Source: Calliphora vicina (taxonomy: Eukaryota; Arthropoda; Insecta; Diptera; Calliphoridae). Taken from it: a stretch of DNA of 64,000 bases. The stretch is taken from NCBI RefSeq assembly GCF_958450345.1, contig NC_088784.1, forward strand, positions 48,228,870 through 48,292,869, written 5' to 3'. The position numbers and the translations under genes are program-made. Shown here one piece after another: positions 51,701 to 64,000 of the stretch. Each line of letters opens with the position of its first letter. Within the stretch, counting starts at the first letter, position 1. Under the pieces are notes generated by a model. The model worked only from the letters and a program-made list of their open reading frames with translations, was not told the origin of the DNA and searched no databases.

Positions 51701-54700
51701 CAAATTTAAAAATAATTAGCTTCCTAGCTCTTTAGGGCCTTTAAAAATTTCGATTAATATGAAGTCGTTAAAAACTGGTGTAATTTTGGGACATTTTGCG
51801 AAAAATGTCCGATATACGCATATATATCGGGTACTATTTATGCTAGCTACTTAAGTTATACCTTGTTAGAAAGCTACAATCTCATGCAATCCAAATATAA
51901 AAAAAATAGCTTCCTAGCTCTTTAGGGGCCTTTTAAAATTGCGATTTATATGAAGTCGTTAAAAACTGGTGTAATTTTGGGACATTTTGCGAAAAATGTC
52001 CGATATACCCGCATATATATCGGGCACTATTGATGCTAGCTACTTAAGTTATACCTTGTTAGAAAGCTACAATCTCATGCAATCCAAATTTAAAAATAAT
52101 TAGCTTCCTAGCTCTTTAGGGGCCTTTAGAATTGCGATTTATATGAAGTCGTTAAAAGCTGGGGTAATTTTGGGAAATTTTTCGAAAAATGTCCGATATA
52201 CCCGCATATATATCGGGTACTATTTATGCTAGCTACTTAAGTTATACCTTGTCAGAAAGCTACAATCTCATGCAATCCAAATTTAAAAATAATTAGCTTC
52301 CTAGGTCTTTAGGGGCCTTTAGAATTGCGATTTATATGAAGTCGTTAAAAACTGGGGTATGAGTTTCCTAGCTCTTTAGCGGCCTTTAGAATTGCGATTT
52401 ATATGAAGTCGTTAAAAACTGGGGTAATTTTGGGACATTTTTCGAAAAATGTCCGATATACCCGCATATATATCGGGTACTATTTATGCTAGCTACTTAA
52501 GTTTATACCTTCTCAGAAAGCTACAATCTCATGCAATCCAAATTTAAAAATAATTAGCTTCCTAGCTCTTTAAGGCCTTTTAAAATTGCGATTTATATGA
52601 AGTCGTAAAAACTGGGGTAATTTTGGACATTTTTCGAAAAATGTCCGATATACCCGCATATATATCGGGTACTATTTATGCTAGCTACTTAAGTTATACC
52701 TTGTCAGAAAGCTACAATCTCATGCAATCCAAATTTAAAAATAATTAGCTTCCTAGCTCTTTAGGGGCCTTTAGAATTGCGATTTATATGAAGTCGTTAA
52801 AAGCTGGGGTAATTTTGGGACATTTTTCGAAAAATTTCCGATATACCTGCATATATATCGGTCACTATTTATGCTAGCTACTTAAGTTATACCTTGTCAG
52901 AAAGCTACAATCTCATGCAATCCAAATTTAAAAAAATTTAGCTTCCTAGGTCTTTAGGGGCCTTTAGAATTGCGATTTATATGAAGTCGTTAAAAACTGG
53001 GGTATGAGTTTCCTAGCTCTTTAGCGGCCTTTAGAATTGCGATTTATATGAAGTCGTTAAAAACTGGGGTAATTTTGGGACATTTTTCGAAAAATGTCCG
53101 ATATACCCGCATATATATCGGGTACTATTTATGCTAGCTACTTAAGTTATACCTTGTCAGAAAGCTACAATCTCATGCAATCCAAATATAAAAAATGAGT
53201 TTCCTAGCTCTTTAGCGGCCTTTAGAATTGCGATTTATATGAAGTCGTTAAAAACTGGGGTAATTTTGTGACATTTTTCGAAAAATGTCCGATATACCCG
53301 CATATATATCGGGTACTGTTTATGCTAGCTACTTAAGTTATACCTTGTTAGAAAGCTACAATCTCATGCAATTCTTAGCTCTTTAGCGGCCTTTAAAATT
53401 GCGATTTATATGAAGTCGTTAAAAACTGGGGTAATTTTGGGACATTTTTCGAAAAATGTCTGATATACCCGGATATATATCGGGTACTATTTATGCTAGC
53501 TACTTAAGTTATACCTTGTTAGAAAGGTACAATCTCATGCAATCCAAATATAAAAAAAAATAGCTTCCTAGCTCTTTAGGGCCTTTAAAAATTTCGATTA
53601 ATATGAAGTCGTTAAAAACTGGTGTAATTTTGGGACATTTTGCGAAAAATGTCCGATATACCCGCATATATATCGGGCACTGTTTATGCTAGCTACTTAA
53701 GTTATACCTTGTTAGAAAGCTACAATCTCTTGCAATCGGGTACTATTTATGCTAGCTACTTAAATTATACCTTGTTAGAAAGCTACAATCTCATGCAATC
53801 CAAATTTAAAAATAATTAGCTTCCTAGCTCTTTAGGGGCCTTTAGAATTGCGATTTATATGAAGTCGTTAAAAGCTGGGGTAATTTTGGGACATTTTTCG
53901 AAAAATTTCCGATATACCTGCATATATATCGGGTACTATTTATGCTAGCTACTTAAGTTACACCTTGTTAGAAAGGTACAATCTCATGCAATCCAAATAT
54001 AAAAAAAAAATTAGCTTCCTAGCTCTTTAGGGCCTTTAAAAATTTCGATTAATATGAAGTCGTTAAAAACTGGTGTAATTTTGGGACATTTTGCGAAAAA
54101 TGTCCGATATACCCGCATATATATCGGGTACTATTTATGCTAGCTACTTAAGTTATACCTTGTTAGAAAGCTACAATCTCATGCAATCCAAATTTAAAAA
54201 TAATTAGCTTCCTAGCTCTTTATGGCATTTTAAAATTGCGATTTATATGAAGTCGTTAAAAACTGGGGTAATTTTGGGACATTTTTCGAAAAATGTCCGA
54301 TATACCCGCATATATATCGGGTACTATTTATGCTAGCTACTTAAGTTATACCTTGTTAGAAAGCTACAGCCTCATGCAATCCAAATTTAAAAATAATTAG
54401 CTTCCTAGCTCTTTATGGCCTTTTAAAATTGCGATTTATATGAAGTCGTTAAAAACTGGGGTAATTTTGGGACATTTTGGGAAAAATGTCCGATATACCC
54501 GCAGATATATCGGGTACTATTTATGCTAGCTACTTAAGTTATACCTTGTTAGAAAGCTACAATCTCATGCAATCCAAATATAAAAAAAATGAGTTTCCTA
54601 GCTCTTTAGCGGCCTTTAGAATTGCGATTTATATGAAGTCGTTAAAAACTGGGGTAATTTTGGGACATTTTTCGAAAAATGTCTGATATACCCGCATATA

Positions 54701-57700
54701 TATCGGGTACTATTTATGCTAGCTACTTAAATTATGCCTTGTTAGAAAGCTACAATCTCATGCAATCCAAATTTAAAAATAATTAGCTTCCTAGCTCTTT
54801 AGGGGCCTTTAGAATTGCGATTTATATGAAGTCGTTAAAAGCTGGGGTAATTTTGGGACATTTTTCGAAAAATTTCCGATATACCCGCATATATATCGGG
54901 TACTATTATGCTAGCTACTTAAATTATGCCTTGTTAGAAAGCTACAATCTCATGCAATCCAAATTTAAAAATAATTAGCTTCCTAGCTCTTTAGGGGCCT
55001 TTAGAATTGCGATTTATATGAAGTCGTTAAAAGCTGGGGTAATTTTGGGACATTTTTCGAAAAATTTCCGATATACCTGCAAATATATCGGGTACTATTT
55101 ATGCTAGCTACTTAAGTTATACCTTGTTAGAAAGCTACAATCTCATCCAAATATAAAAAAGTGAGTTTCCTAGCTCTTTAGCGGCCTTTAGAATTGCGAT
55201 TTATATGAAGTCGTTAAAAACTGGGGTAATTTTGGGACATTTTGCGAAAAATGTCCGATATACCCGCATATATATCGGGTACTATTTATGCTAGCTACTT
55301 AAGTTATACCTTGTTAGAAAGCTACAATCTCATGCAATCCAAATTTAAAAATAATTAGCTTCCTAGCTCTTTATGGCCTTTTAAAATTGCGATTTATATG
55401 AAGTCGTTAAAAACTGGGGTAATTTTGGGACATTTTTCGAAAAATGTCCGATATACCCGCATATATATCGGGTACTATTTATGCTAGCTACTTAAGTTAT
55501 ACCTTGTTAGAAAGCTACAACCTCATGCAATCCAAATTTAAAAATAATTAGCTTCGTAGCTCTTTATGGCCTTTTAAAATTGCGATTTATATGAAGTCGT
55601 TAAAAACTGGGGTAATTTTGGGACATTTTGCGAAAAATGTCCGATATACCCGCATATATATCGGGTACCATTTATGCTAGTTACTTAAGTTATACCTTGT
55701 TAGAAAGCTACAATCTCATGCAATCCAAATATAAAAAATGAGTTTCCTAGCTCTTTAGCGGCCTTTAGAATTGCGATTTATATGAAGTCGTTAAAAACTG
55801 GGGTAATTTTGTGACATTTTTCGAAAAATGTCCGATATACCCGCATATATATCGGGTACTGTTTATGCTAGCTACTTAAGTTATACCTTGTTAGAAAGCT
55901 ACAATCTCATGCAATCCAAATTTAAAAATAATTAGCTTCCTAGCTCTTTAGGGGCCTTTAGAATTGCGATTTATATGAAGTCGTTAAAAGCTGGGGTAAT
56001 TTTGGGACATTTTTCGAAAAATTTCTGAAATACCCGCATATATATCGGGTACTATTTATGCTAGCTACTTAAATTATGCCTTGTTAGAAAGCTACAATCT
56101 CATGCAATCCAAATTTAAAAATAATTAGCTTCCTAGCTCTTTAGGGGCCTTTAGAATTGCGATTTATATGAAGTCGTTAAAAGCTGGGGTAATTTTGGGA
56201 CATTTTTCGAAAAATTTCCGATATACCTGCAAATATATCGGGTACTATTTATGCTAGCTACTTAAGTTATACCTTGTTAGAAAGCTACAATCTCGTGCAA
56301 TCCAAATATAAAAAAATGAGTTTCCTAGCTCTTTAGCGGCCTTTAGAATTGCGATTTATATGAAGTCGTTAAAAACTGGGGTAATTTTGGGACATTTTGC
56401 GAAAAATGTCCGATATACCCGCATATATATCGGGTACTATTTATGCTAGCTACTTAAGTTATACCTTGTTAGAAAGCTACAATCTCATGCAATCCAAATA
56501 TAAAAAAAAATAGCTTCCTAGCTCTTTAGGGCCTTTTAAAATTGCGATTTATATGAAGTCGTTAAAAACTGGTGTAATTTTGGGACATTTTGCGAAAAAT
56601 GTCCGATATACCCGGATATATATCGGGTACTATTTATGCTAGCTACATAAATTATACCTTGTTAGAAAGCTACAATCTCATGCAATCCAAATTTAAAAAT
56701 AATTAGCTTCCTAGCTCTTTAGGGCCTTTAGAATTGCGATTTATATGAAGTCGTTAAAACCTGGGGTAATTTTGGGACATTTTTCGAAAAATTTCCGATA
56801 TACCCGCATATATATCGGGTACTATTTATGCTAGCTACTTGAGTTATACCTTGTTAGAAGGCTACAATCTCATGCAATCCAAATATAAAAAAAATAGCTT
56901 CCTAGCTCTTTAGGGCCTTTTAAAATTGCGATTTATATGAAGTCGTTAAAAACTGGTGTAATTTTGGGACATTTTGCGAAAAATGTCCGATATACCCGGA
57001 TATATATCGGGTACTATTTATGCTAGCTACTTAAATTATACCTTGTTAGAAAGCTACAATCTCATGCAATCCAAATTTAAAAATAATTAGCTTCCTAGCT
57101 CTTTAGGGCCTTTAGAATTGCGATTTATATGAAGTCGTTAAAAGCTGGGGTAATTTTGGGACATTTTTCGAAAAATTTCCGATATACCCGCATATATATC
57201 GGGTACTATTTATGCTAGCTACTTAAGTTATACCTTGTCAGAAAGCTACAATCTCATGCAATCCAAATTTAAAAATAATTAGCTTCCTAGGTCTTTAGGG
57301 GCCTTTAGAATTGCGATTTATATGAAGTCGTTAAAAACTGGGGTATGAGTTTCCTAGCTCTTTAGCGGCCTTTAGAATTGCGATTTATATGAAGTCGTTA
57401 AAAACTGGGGTAATTTTGGGACATTTTTCGAAAAATGTCCGATATACCCGCATATATATCGGGTACTATTTATGCTAGCTACTTAAGTTATACCTTGTTA
57501 GAAAGCTACAATCTCATGCAATCCAAATTTAAAAATAATTAGCTTCCTAGCTCTTTAGGGCCTTTAAAAATTTCGATTAATATGAAGTCGTTAAAAACTG
57601 GTGTAATTTTGGGACATTTTGCGAAAAATGTCCGATATACCCGCATATATATCGGGTACTATTTATGCTAGCTACTTAAGTTATACCTTGTTAGAAAGCT

Positions 57701-58400
57701 ACAATCTCATGCAATCCAAATTTAAAAATAATTAGCTTCCTAGCTCTTTATGGCCTTTTAAAATTGCGATTTATATGAAGTCGTTAAAAACTGGGGTAAT
57801 TTTGGGACATTTTTCGAAAAATTTCTGATATACCCGCATATATATCGGGTACTATTTATGCTAGCTACTTAAATTATATCTTGTTAGAAAGCTACAATCT
57901 CATGCAATCCAAATATAAAAAAATGAGTTTCCTAGCTCTTTAGCGGCCTTTAGAATTACGATTTATATGAAGTCGTTAAAAACTGGGGTAATTTTGGGAC
58001 ATTTTTCGAAAAATGTCTGATATACCCGCATATATATCGGGTACTATTTATGCTAGCTACTTAAATTATACCTTGTTAGAAAGCTACAATCTCATGCAAT
58101 CCAAATTTAAAAATAATTAGCTTCCTAGCTCTTTAGGGGCCTTTAGAATTGCGATTTATATGAAGTCGTTAAAAGCTGGGGTAATTTTGGGACATTTTTC
58201 GAAAAATTTCCGATATACCTGCATATATATCGGGTACTGTTTATGCTAGCTACTTAAGTTATACCTTGTTAGAAAGCTACAATCTCATGCAATCCAAATA
58301 TAAAAAATGAGTTTCCTAGCTCTTTATGGCCTTTTAAAATTGCGATTTATATGAAGTCGTTAAAAACTGGGGTAATTTTGGGACATTTTGCGGAAAATTT
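45761..58400 (+). repeat. Satellite array, block with private CGATTAATATG variant
   Basis: Irregular array distinguished by TTTAAAAATTTCGATTAATATG in place of GCGATTTATATG. I found it at 45801, 46766, 48092, about 48862, 51751, 53591, 54045 and 57572, and nowhere else. Other local variants are GTCCTTTATACC (47016, 48341, 49115), TTAAATTATGCC and GGTACAATCTC. The 67-bp short monomers typical of the far-left array reappear at 52344, 52989 and 57330. Nothing but satellite was seen. Confidence 0.95.
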
Positions 58401-60780
58401 CCGATTATGCTAGCTACTTAAGTTATACCTTGTTAGAAAGCTACAATCTCATGCAATCCAAATATAAAAAATGAGTTTCCTAGCTCTTTAGCGGCCTTTA
58501 GAATTGCGATTTATATGAAGTCGTTAAAAACTGGGGTAATTTTGTGACATTTTTCGAAAAATGTCCGATATACCCGCATATATATCGGGTACTGTTTATG
58601 CTAGCTACTTAAGTTATACCTTGTTAGAAAGCTACAATCTCATGCAATTCTTAGGTCTTTAGCGGCCTTTAAAATTGCGATTTATATGAAGTCGTTAAAA
58701 ACTGGGGTAATTTTGGGACATTTTTCGAAAAATGTCTGATATACCCGCATATATATCGGGTACTATTTATGCTAGCTACTTAAATTATACCTTGTTGGAA
58801 AGCTACAATCTCATGCAATCCAAATTTAAAAATAATTAGCTTCCTAGCTCTTTAGGGGCCTTTAGAATTGCTATTTATATGAAGTCGTTAAAAGCTGGGG
58901 TAATTTTGGGACATTTTTCGAAAAATTTCCGATATACCTGCATATATATCGGGTACTATTTATGCTAGCTACTTAAGTTATACCTTGTTAGAAAGCTACA
59001 ATCTCATGCAATCCAAATATAAAAAATGAGTTTCCTAGCTCTTTAGCGGCCTTTAGAATTGCGATTTATATGAAGTCGTTAAAAACTGGGGTAATTTTGT
59101 GACATTTTTCGAAAAATGTCCGATATACCCGCATATATATCGGGTACTATTTATGCTAGCTACTTAAGTTATACCTTGTTAGAAAGCTACAATCTCATGC
59201 AATCCAAATTTAAAAATAATTAGCTTCCTGGCTCTTTATGGCCTTTTAAAATTGCGATTTATATGAAGTCGTTAAAAACTGGGGTAATTTTGGGACATTT
59301 TTCGAAAAATTTCCGATATACCTGCATATATATTGGTCACTATTTATGCTAGCTACTTAAGTTATACCTTGTTAGAAAGCTACAATCTCATGCAATCCAA
59401 ATATAAAAAATGAGTTTCCTAGCTCTTTAGCGATATACCCGCATATATATCGGGTACTATTTATGCTAGCTACTTAAGTTATACCTTGTTAGAAAGCTAC
59501 AATCTCATGCAATCCAAATATAAAAAAATTTAGCTTCCTAGCCCTTTAGGGCCTTTTAAAATTGCGATTTATATGAAGTCGTTAAAAACAGGGGTAATTT
59601 TGGGACATTTTGCGAAAAATGTCCGATATACCCGCATATATATCGGGTACTATTTATGCTAGCTACTTAAGTTATACCTTGTTAGAAAGCTACAATCTCA
59701 TGCAATCCAAATTTAAAAATAATTAGCTTCCTAGCTCTTTATGGCCTTTTAAAATTGCGATTTATATGAAGTCGTTAAAAACAGGGGTAATTTTGGGACA
59801 TTTTGCGAAAAATGTCCGATATACCTGCATATATATCGGGTACTATTTATTCTAGGTACTTAAGTTATACCTTGTTAGAAAGCTACAATCTCATGCAATC
59901 CAAATTTAAAAATAATTAGCTTCCTAGCTCTTTATGGCCTTTTAAAATTGCGATTTATATGAAGTCGTTAAAAACTGGGGTAATTTTGGGACATTTTTCG
60001 AAAAATTTCCGATATACCCGCATATATATCGGGTACTATTTATGCTAGCTACTTAAGTTATACCTTGTTAGAAAGCTACAATCTCATGCAATCCAAATAT
60101 AAAAAAATTTAGCTTCCTAGCTCTTTAGGGCCTTTTAAAATTGCGATTTATATGAAGTCGTTAAAAACAGGGGTAATTTTGGGACATTTTGCGAAAAATG
60201 TCCGATATACCCGCATATATATCGGGTACTATTTATGCTAGCTACTTAAGTTATACCTTGTTAGAAAGCTACAATCTCATGCAATCCAAATTTAAAAATA
60301 ATTAGCTTCCTAGCTCTTTATGGCCTTTTAAAATTGCGATTTATATGAAGTCGTTAAAAACAGGGGTAATTTTGGGACATTTTGCGAAAAATGTCCGATA
60401 TACCCGCATATATATCGGGTACTATTTATGCTAGCTACTTAAGTTATACCTTGTTAGAAAGCTACAATCTCATGCAATCCAAATTTAAAAATAATTAGCT
60501 TCCTAGCTCTTTATGGCCTTTTAAAATTGCGATTTATATGAAGTCGTTAAAAACTGGGGTAATTTTGGGACATTTTGCGGAAAATTTCCGATATACCTGC
60601 ATATATATCGGGTACTATTTATGCTAGGTACTTAAGTTATACCTTGTTAGAAAGCTACAATCTCATGCAATCCAAATTTAAAAATAATTAGCTTCCTAGC
60701 TCTTTATGGCCTTTTAAAATTGCGATTTATATGAAGTCGTTAAAAACTGGGGTAATTTTGGGACATTTTTCGAAAAATTT
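58401..60780 (+). repeat. 2380-bp tandem duplication, copy 1
   Basis: Begins with the odd fusion CCGATTATGCTAGC at 58401, which lacks the second dyad. It carries the private CTTGTTGGAAAGC (58791), GAATTGCTATTTATATG (58871) and TTCCTGGCTC (59221). Each recurs exactly 2380 bp later. The part from about 59.5 to 60.4 kb also has a run of monomers with AAAACAGGGGTAA. Confidence 0.92.
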
Positions 60781-61787
60781 CCGATTATGCTAGCTACTTA
60801 AGTTATACCTTGTTAGAAAGCTACAATCTCATGCAATCCAAATATAAAAAATGAGTTTCCTAGCTCTTTAGCGGCCTTTAGAATTGCGATTTATATGAAG
60901 TCGTTAAAAACTGGGGTAATTTTGTGACATTTTTCGAAAAATGTCCGATATACCCGCATATATATCGGGTACTGTTTATGCTAGCTACTTAAGTTATACC
61001 TTGTTAGAAAGCTACAATCTCATGCAATTCTTAGGTCTTTAGCGGCCTTTAAAATTGCGATTTATATGAAGTCGTTAAAAACTGGGGTAATTTTGGGACA
61101 TTTTTCGAAAAATGTCTGATATACTCGCATATATATCGGGTACTATTTATGCTAGCTACTTAAATTATACCTTGTTGGAAAGCTACAATCTCATGCAATC
61201 CAAATTTAAAAATAATTAGCTTCCTAGCTCTTTAGGGGCCTTTAGAATTGCTATTTATATGAAGTCGTTAAAAGCTGGGGTAATTTTGGGACATTTTTCG
61301 AAAAATTTCCGATATACCTGCATATATATCGGGTACTATTTATGCTAGCTACTTAAGTTATACCTTGTTAGAAAGCTACAATCTCATGCAATCCAAATAT
61401 AAAAAATGAGTTTCCTAGCTCTTTAGCGGCCTTTAGAATTGCGATTTATATGAAGTCGTTAAAAACTGGGGTAATTTTGTGACATTTTTCGAAAAATGTC
61501 CGATATACCCGCATATATATCGGGTACTATTTATGCTAGCTACTTAAGTTATACCTTGTTAGAAAGCTACAATCTCATGCAATCCAAATTTAAAAATAAT
61601 TAGCTTCCTGGCTCTTTATGGCCTTTTAAAATTGCGATTTATATGAAGTCGTTAAAAACTGGGGTAATTTTGGGACATTTTTCGAAAAATTTCCGATATA
61701 CCTGCATATATATCGGTCACTATTTATGCTAGCTACTTAAGTTATACCTTGTTAGAAAGCTACAATCTCATGCAATCCAAATATAAA
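60781..61787 (+). repeat. 2380-bp tandem duplication, copy 2 (cut by insertion)
   Basis: Repeats 58401-59407 with the same private changes at 61171, 61251 and 61601. It then stops at CCAAATATAAA where the second DINE-like element begins. After the element the sequence AAAATGAGTTTCCTAGC and the GCGATATAC fusion continue as in copy 1 after 59407. The insertion therefore took place after the duplication. Confidence 0.92.
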
Positions 61788-61919
61788 CAAGTAAGAGTGC
61801 TATATTCGGCCGTGCCGAATCTTATATACCCTTCACCAAATTATACTTCAAAATTTTAAATATTTTTAGGTAAACAAAATTTAACTTTTTTTCCAGTTGA
61901 TTTTTGAATTTTTTGGAAA

Positions 61920-62135
61920 AAAAAATTTTTCGATTGTTATTTTAAATTTTAATTTTTTTTTTTTTTTAATTTTAAATTTTTTTTTTAAATTTAAAAAATT
62001 TTTTTTTTTTAAATTTTAAAATTTTTTTTTTTTAAATTTTAAAAAATTTTTTTTTTTTAAATTTTAAAATTTTTTTTTTTTTTAAATTTTAAAAAATTTT
62101 TTTTTGTTTTTTAAATTTTTTTTTAAAAAAAAAAA
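61920..62135. repeat. T/A-tract minisatellite in DINE-like copy 2
   Basis: About eight cycles of a long T run followed by AAATTTTAAAA or AAATTTTAAAAAA, with a period of roughly 25-27 bp. Copy 1 has fewer and less regular cycles. The tract is nearly free of G and C and is bounded by TTTTGGAAAAAAAAATTTTTCG on the left and TTCGGGTTCAAAA on the right. Confidence 0.75.
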
Positions 62136-62420
62136 ATTCGGGTTCAAAATTTTTTTCCCGATTTTGACCCATTGTAGGTCCAACTTACTATGGTCTTATA
62201 TACGTCGTTGCAAATGTCTATATTAATGTCTTAGTAATCCAGATATAGGTAAAAAAATAGGTCAAAAATCGAGGTTGTCTTGGTTTTTTCCTCATATCTC
62301 AGCCATTTGTGGACCGATTTTGCTGATTTTAAATAGCAAAATTCTCGAAAGCATGTCTGACAGAATTATTGAAGATTTGGATCCCGAAGATATCTGGGGT
62401 CTTCAGAAAACTGATTTCAA

Positions 62421-62636
<216 letters not shown>

Positions 62637-62740
62637 CATGGCTTAATCGACTCCGCTATCTATAAGGATCAAGAATATATATACTTTATAGGGTCGGAAA
62701 TGAAAAATGTAGAAATTACAAACGGAATGACAAACTTATA

Positions 62741-62770
62741 TATACCCTTCTCACGAAGGTGAAGGGTATA
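62741..62770 (+). other. 3' terminal hairpin of DINE-like copy 2
   Basis: ATACCCTTC pairs with GAAGGGTAT around TCACGAAGGT, one loop base different from copy 1. It forms the 3' end of the element directly before the A run of the interrupted satellite monomer. Confidence 0.75.
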
Positions 62771-64000
62771 AAAATGAGTTTCCTAGCTCTTTAGCGATAT
62801 ACCCGCATATATATCGGGTACTATTTATGCTAGCTACTTAAGTTATACCTTGTTAGAAAGCTACAATCTCATGCAATCCAAATTTAAAAATAATTAGCTT
62901 CCTAGCTCTTTATGGCCTTTTAAAATTGCGATTTATATGAAGTCGGTAAAAACTGGGGTAATTTTGGGACATTTTGCGAAAAATGTCCGATATACCCGCA
63001 TATATATCGGGTACTATTTATGCTAGCTACTTAAGTTATACCTTGTTAGAAAGCTACAATCTCATGCAATCCAAATTTTTTCCTAGCTCTTTATGGCCTT
63101 TTAAAATTGCGATTTATATGAAGTCGTTAAAAACTGGGGTAATTTTGTGACATTTTTCGAAAAATGTCCGATATACCCGCATATATATCGGGTACTATTT
63201 ATGCTAGCTACTTAAGTTATACCTTATTAGAAAGCTACAATCTCATGCAATCCAAATATCAAAAATGAGTTTCCTAGCTCTTTAGCGGCCTTTAGAATTG
63301 CGATTTATATGAAGTCGTTAAAAACTGGGGTAATTTTGTGACATTTTTCGAAAAATGTCCGATATACCCGCATATATATCGGGTACTGTTTATGCTAGCT
63401 ACTTAAGTTATACCTTGTTAGAAAGCTACAATCTCATGCAATTCTTAACTTTAGCGGCCTTTAAAATTGCGATTTATATGAAGTCGTTAAAAGCTGGGGT
63501 AATTTTGGGACATTTTTCGAAAAATTTCCGATATACCTGCATATATATCGGGTACTATTTATGCTAGCTACTTAAGTTATACCTTGTTAGAAAGCTACAA
63601 TCTCATGCAATCCAAATATAAATAATGAGTTTCCTAGCTCTTTAGCGATATACCCGCATATATATCGGGTACTATTTATGCTAGCTACTTAAGTTATACC
63701 TTGTTAGAAAGCTACAATCTCATGCAATCCAAATTTAAAAATAATTAGCTTCCTAGCTCTTTATGGCCTTTTAAAATTGCGATTTATATGAAGTCGGTAA
63801 AAACTGGGGTAATTTTGGGACATTTTGCGGAAAATGTCCGATATACCCGCATATATATCGGGTACTATTTATGCTATCTACTTAAGTTATACCTTGTTAG
63901 AAAGCTACAATCTCATGCAATCCAAATTTAAAAATAATTAGCTTCCTAGCTCTTTATGGCCTTTTAAAATTGCGATTTATATGAAGTCGGTAAAAACTGG
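62771..64000 (+). repeat. Satellite array, right end
   Basis: The array resumes in the same orientation. It holds the fusions CTCTTTAGCGATATAC near 62793 and 63645, a shortened CCAAATTTTTTCCTAGC linker (63076) and a CAATTCTTAAC linker (63440). The private GAAGTCGGTAAAAACTGG (for GTCGTTAAAA) occurs at about 62943, 63794 and 63987. The array runs off the window, so its right edge is unknown. Confidence 0.95.

Overview
The window is a eukaryotic satellite-DNA block with no credible protein-coding or structural RNA gene. About 62.2 of 64 kb is an A+T-rich tandem repeat, always in the same head-to-tail orientation, with a basic monomer of about 193 bp and roughly 330 monomers (estimated from window length). 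The only other DNA is two related insertions (5584-6357 and 61788-62770). They have the architecture of Drosophila DINE-1/INE-1 (mini-me) elements, which are non-autonomous Helentron relatives. They carry a 5' short palindrome, a subterminal TATACCCTTC motif, an AT-rich tract, a (GACA)n microsatellite and a 3' hairpin. This points to a fly genome, most likely Drosophila, in pericentromeric, centromeric or other heterochromatin. I do not recognise the satellite family by name.

Layout. 1-5583: variable monomers with local 1.39-kb repeats. 5584-6357: first DINE-like element. 6358-9906: more variable monomers, largely rearranged copies of the left end. 9907-20100: a higher-order repeat (HOR) that starts as a 9-monomer 1590-bp unit (two copies), becomes 2336 bp by gaining monomers, then 2980 bp by gaining two more copies of a 322-bp dimer. 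20101-21695: transition. 21696-31720: a different HOR built on six-monomer 1093-bp units (types A and B) plus 322- or 684-bp spacers, giving super-units of 2508, 2870, 2870 and 1777 bp. 31721-37550: a roughly 3-kb segment present twice and marked by shared private mutations. 37551-58400: heterogeneous, mosaic monomers, with a private variant class between 45.8 and 57.6 kb. 58401-61787: a 2380-bp tandem duplication, its second copy interrupted by the second DINE-like element. 62771-64000: array resumes and runs off the window.

Each monomer carries a 22-bp perfect palindrome (or a one- or two-base variant) and, two bases further on, a second dyad of TACCCG / CGGGTA around a 9-base AT loop. Several deletions fall on these dyads, and the same abnormal junctions recur many times. 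The array therefore looks shaped by unequal exchange, conversion and slippage. Short ORFs of 60-74 codons recur only because the monomer recurs.

The most noteworthy points are the nested, datable HOR history; the paired cruciform-capable dyads; and two DINE-like insertions at the same A-run of the monomer, each with an uninterrupted paralogous copy nearby. Everything is by-eye reading of one window; no alignment, database search or folding was run.
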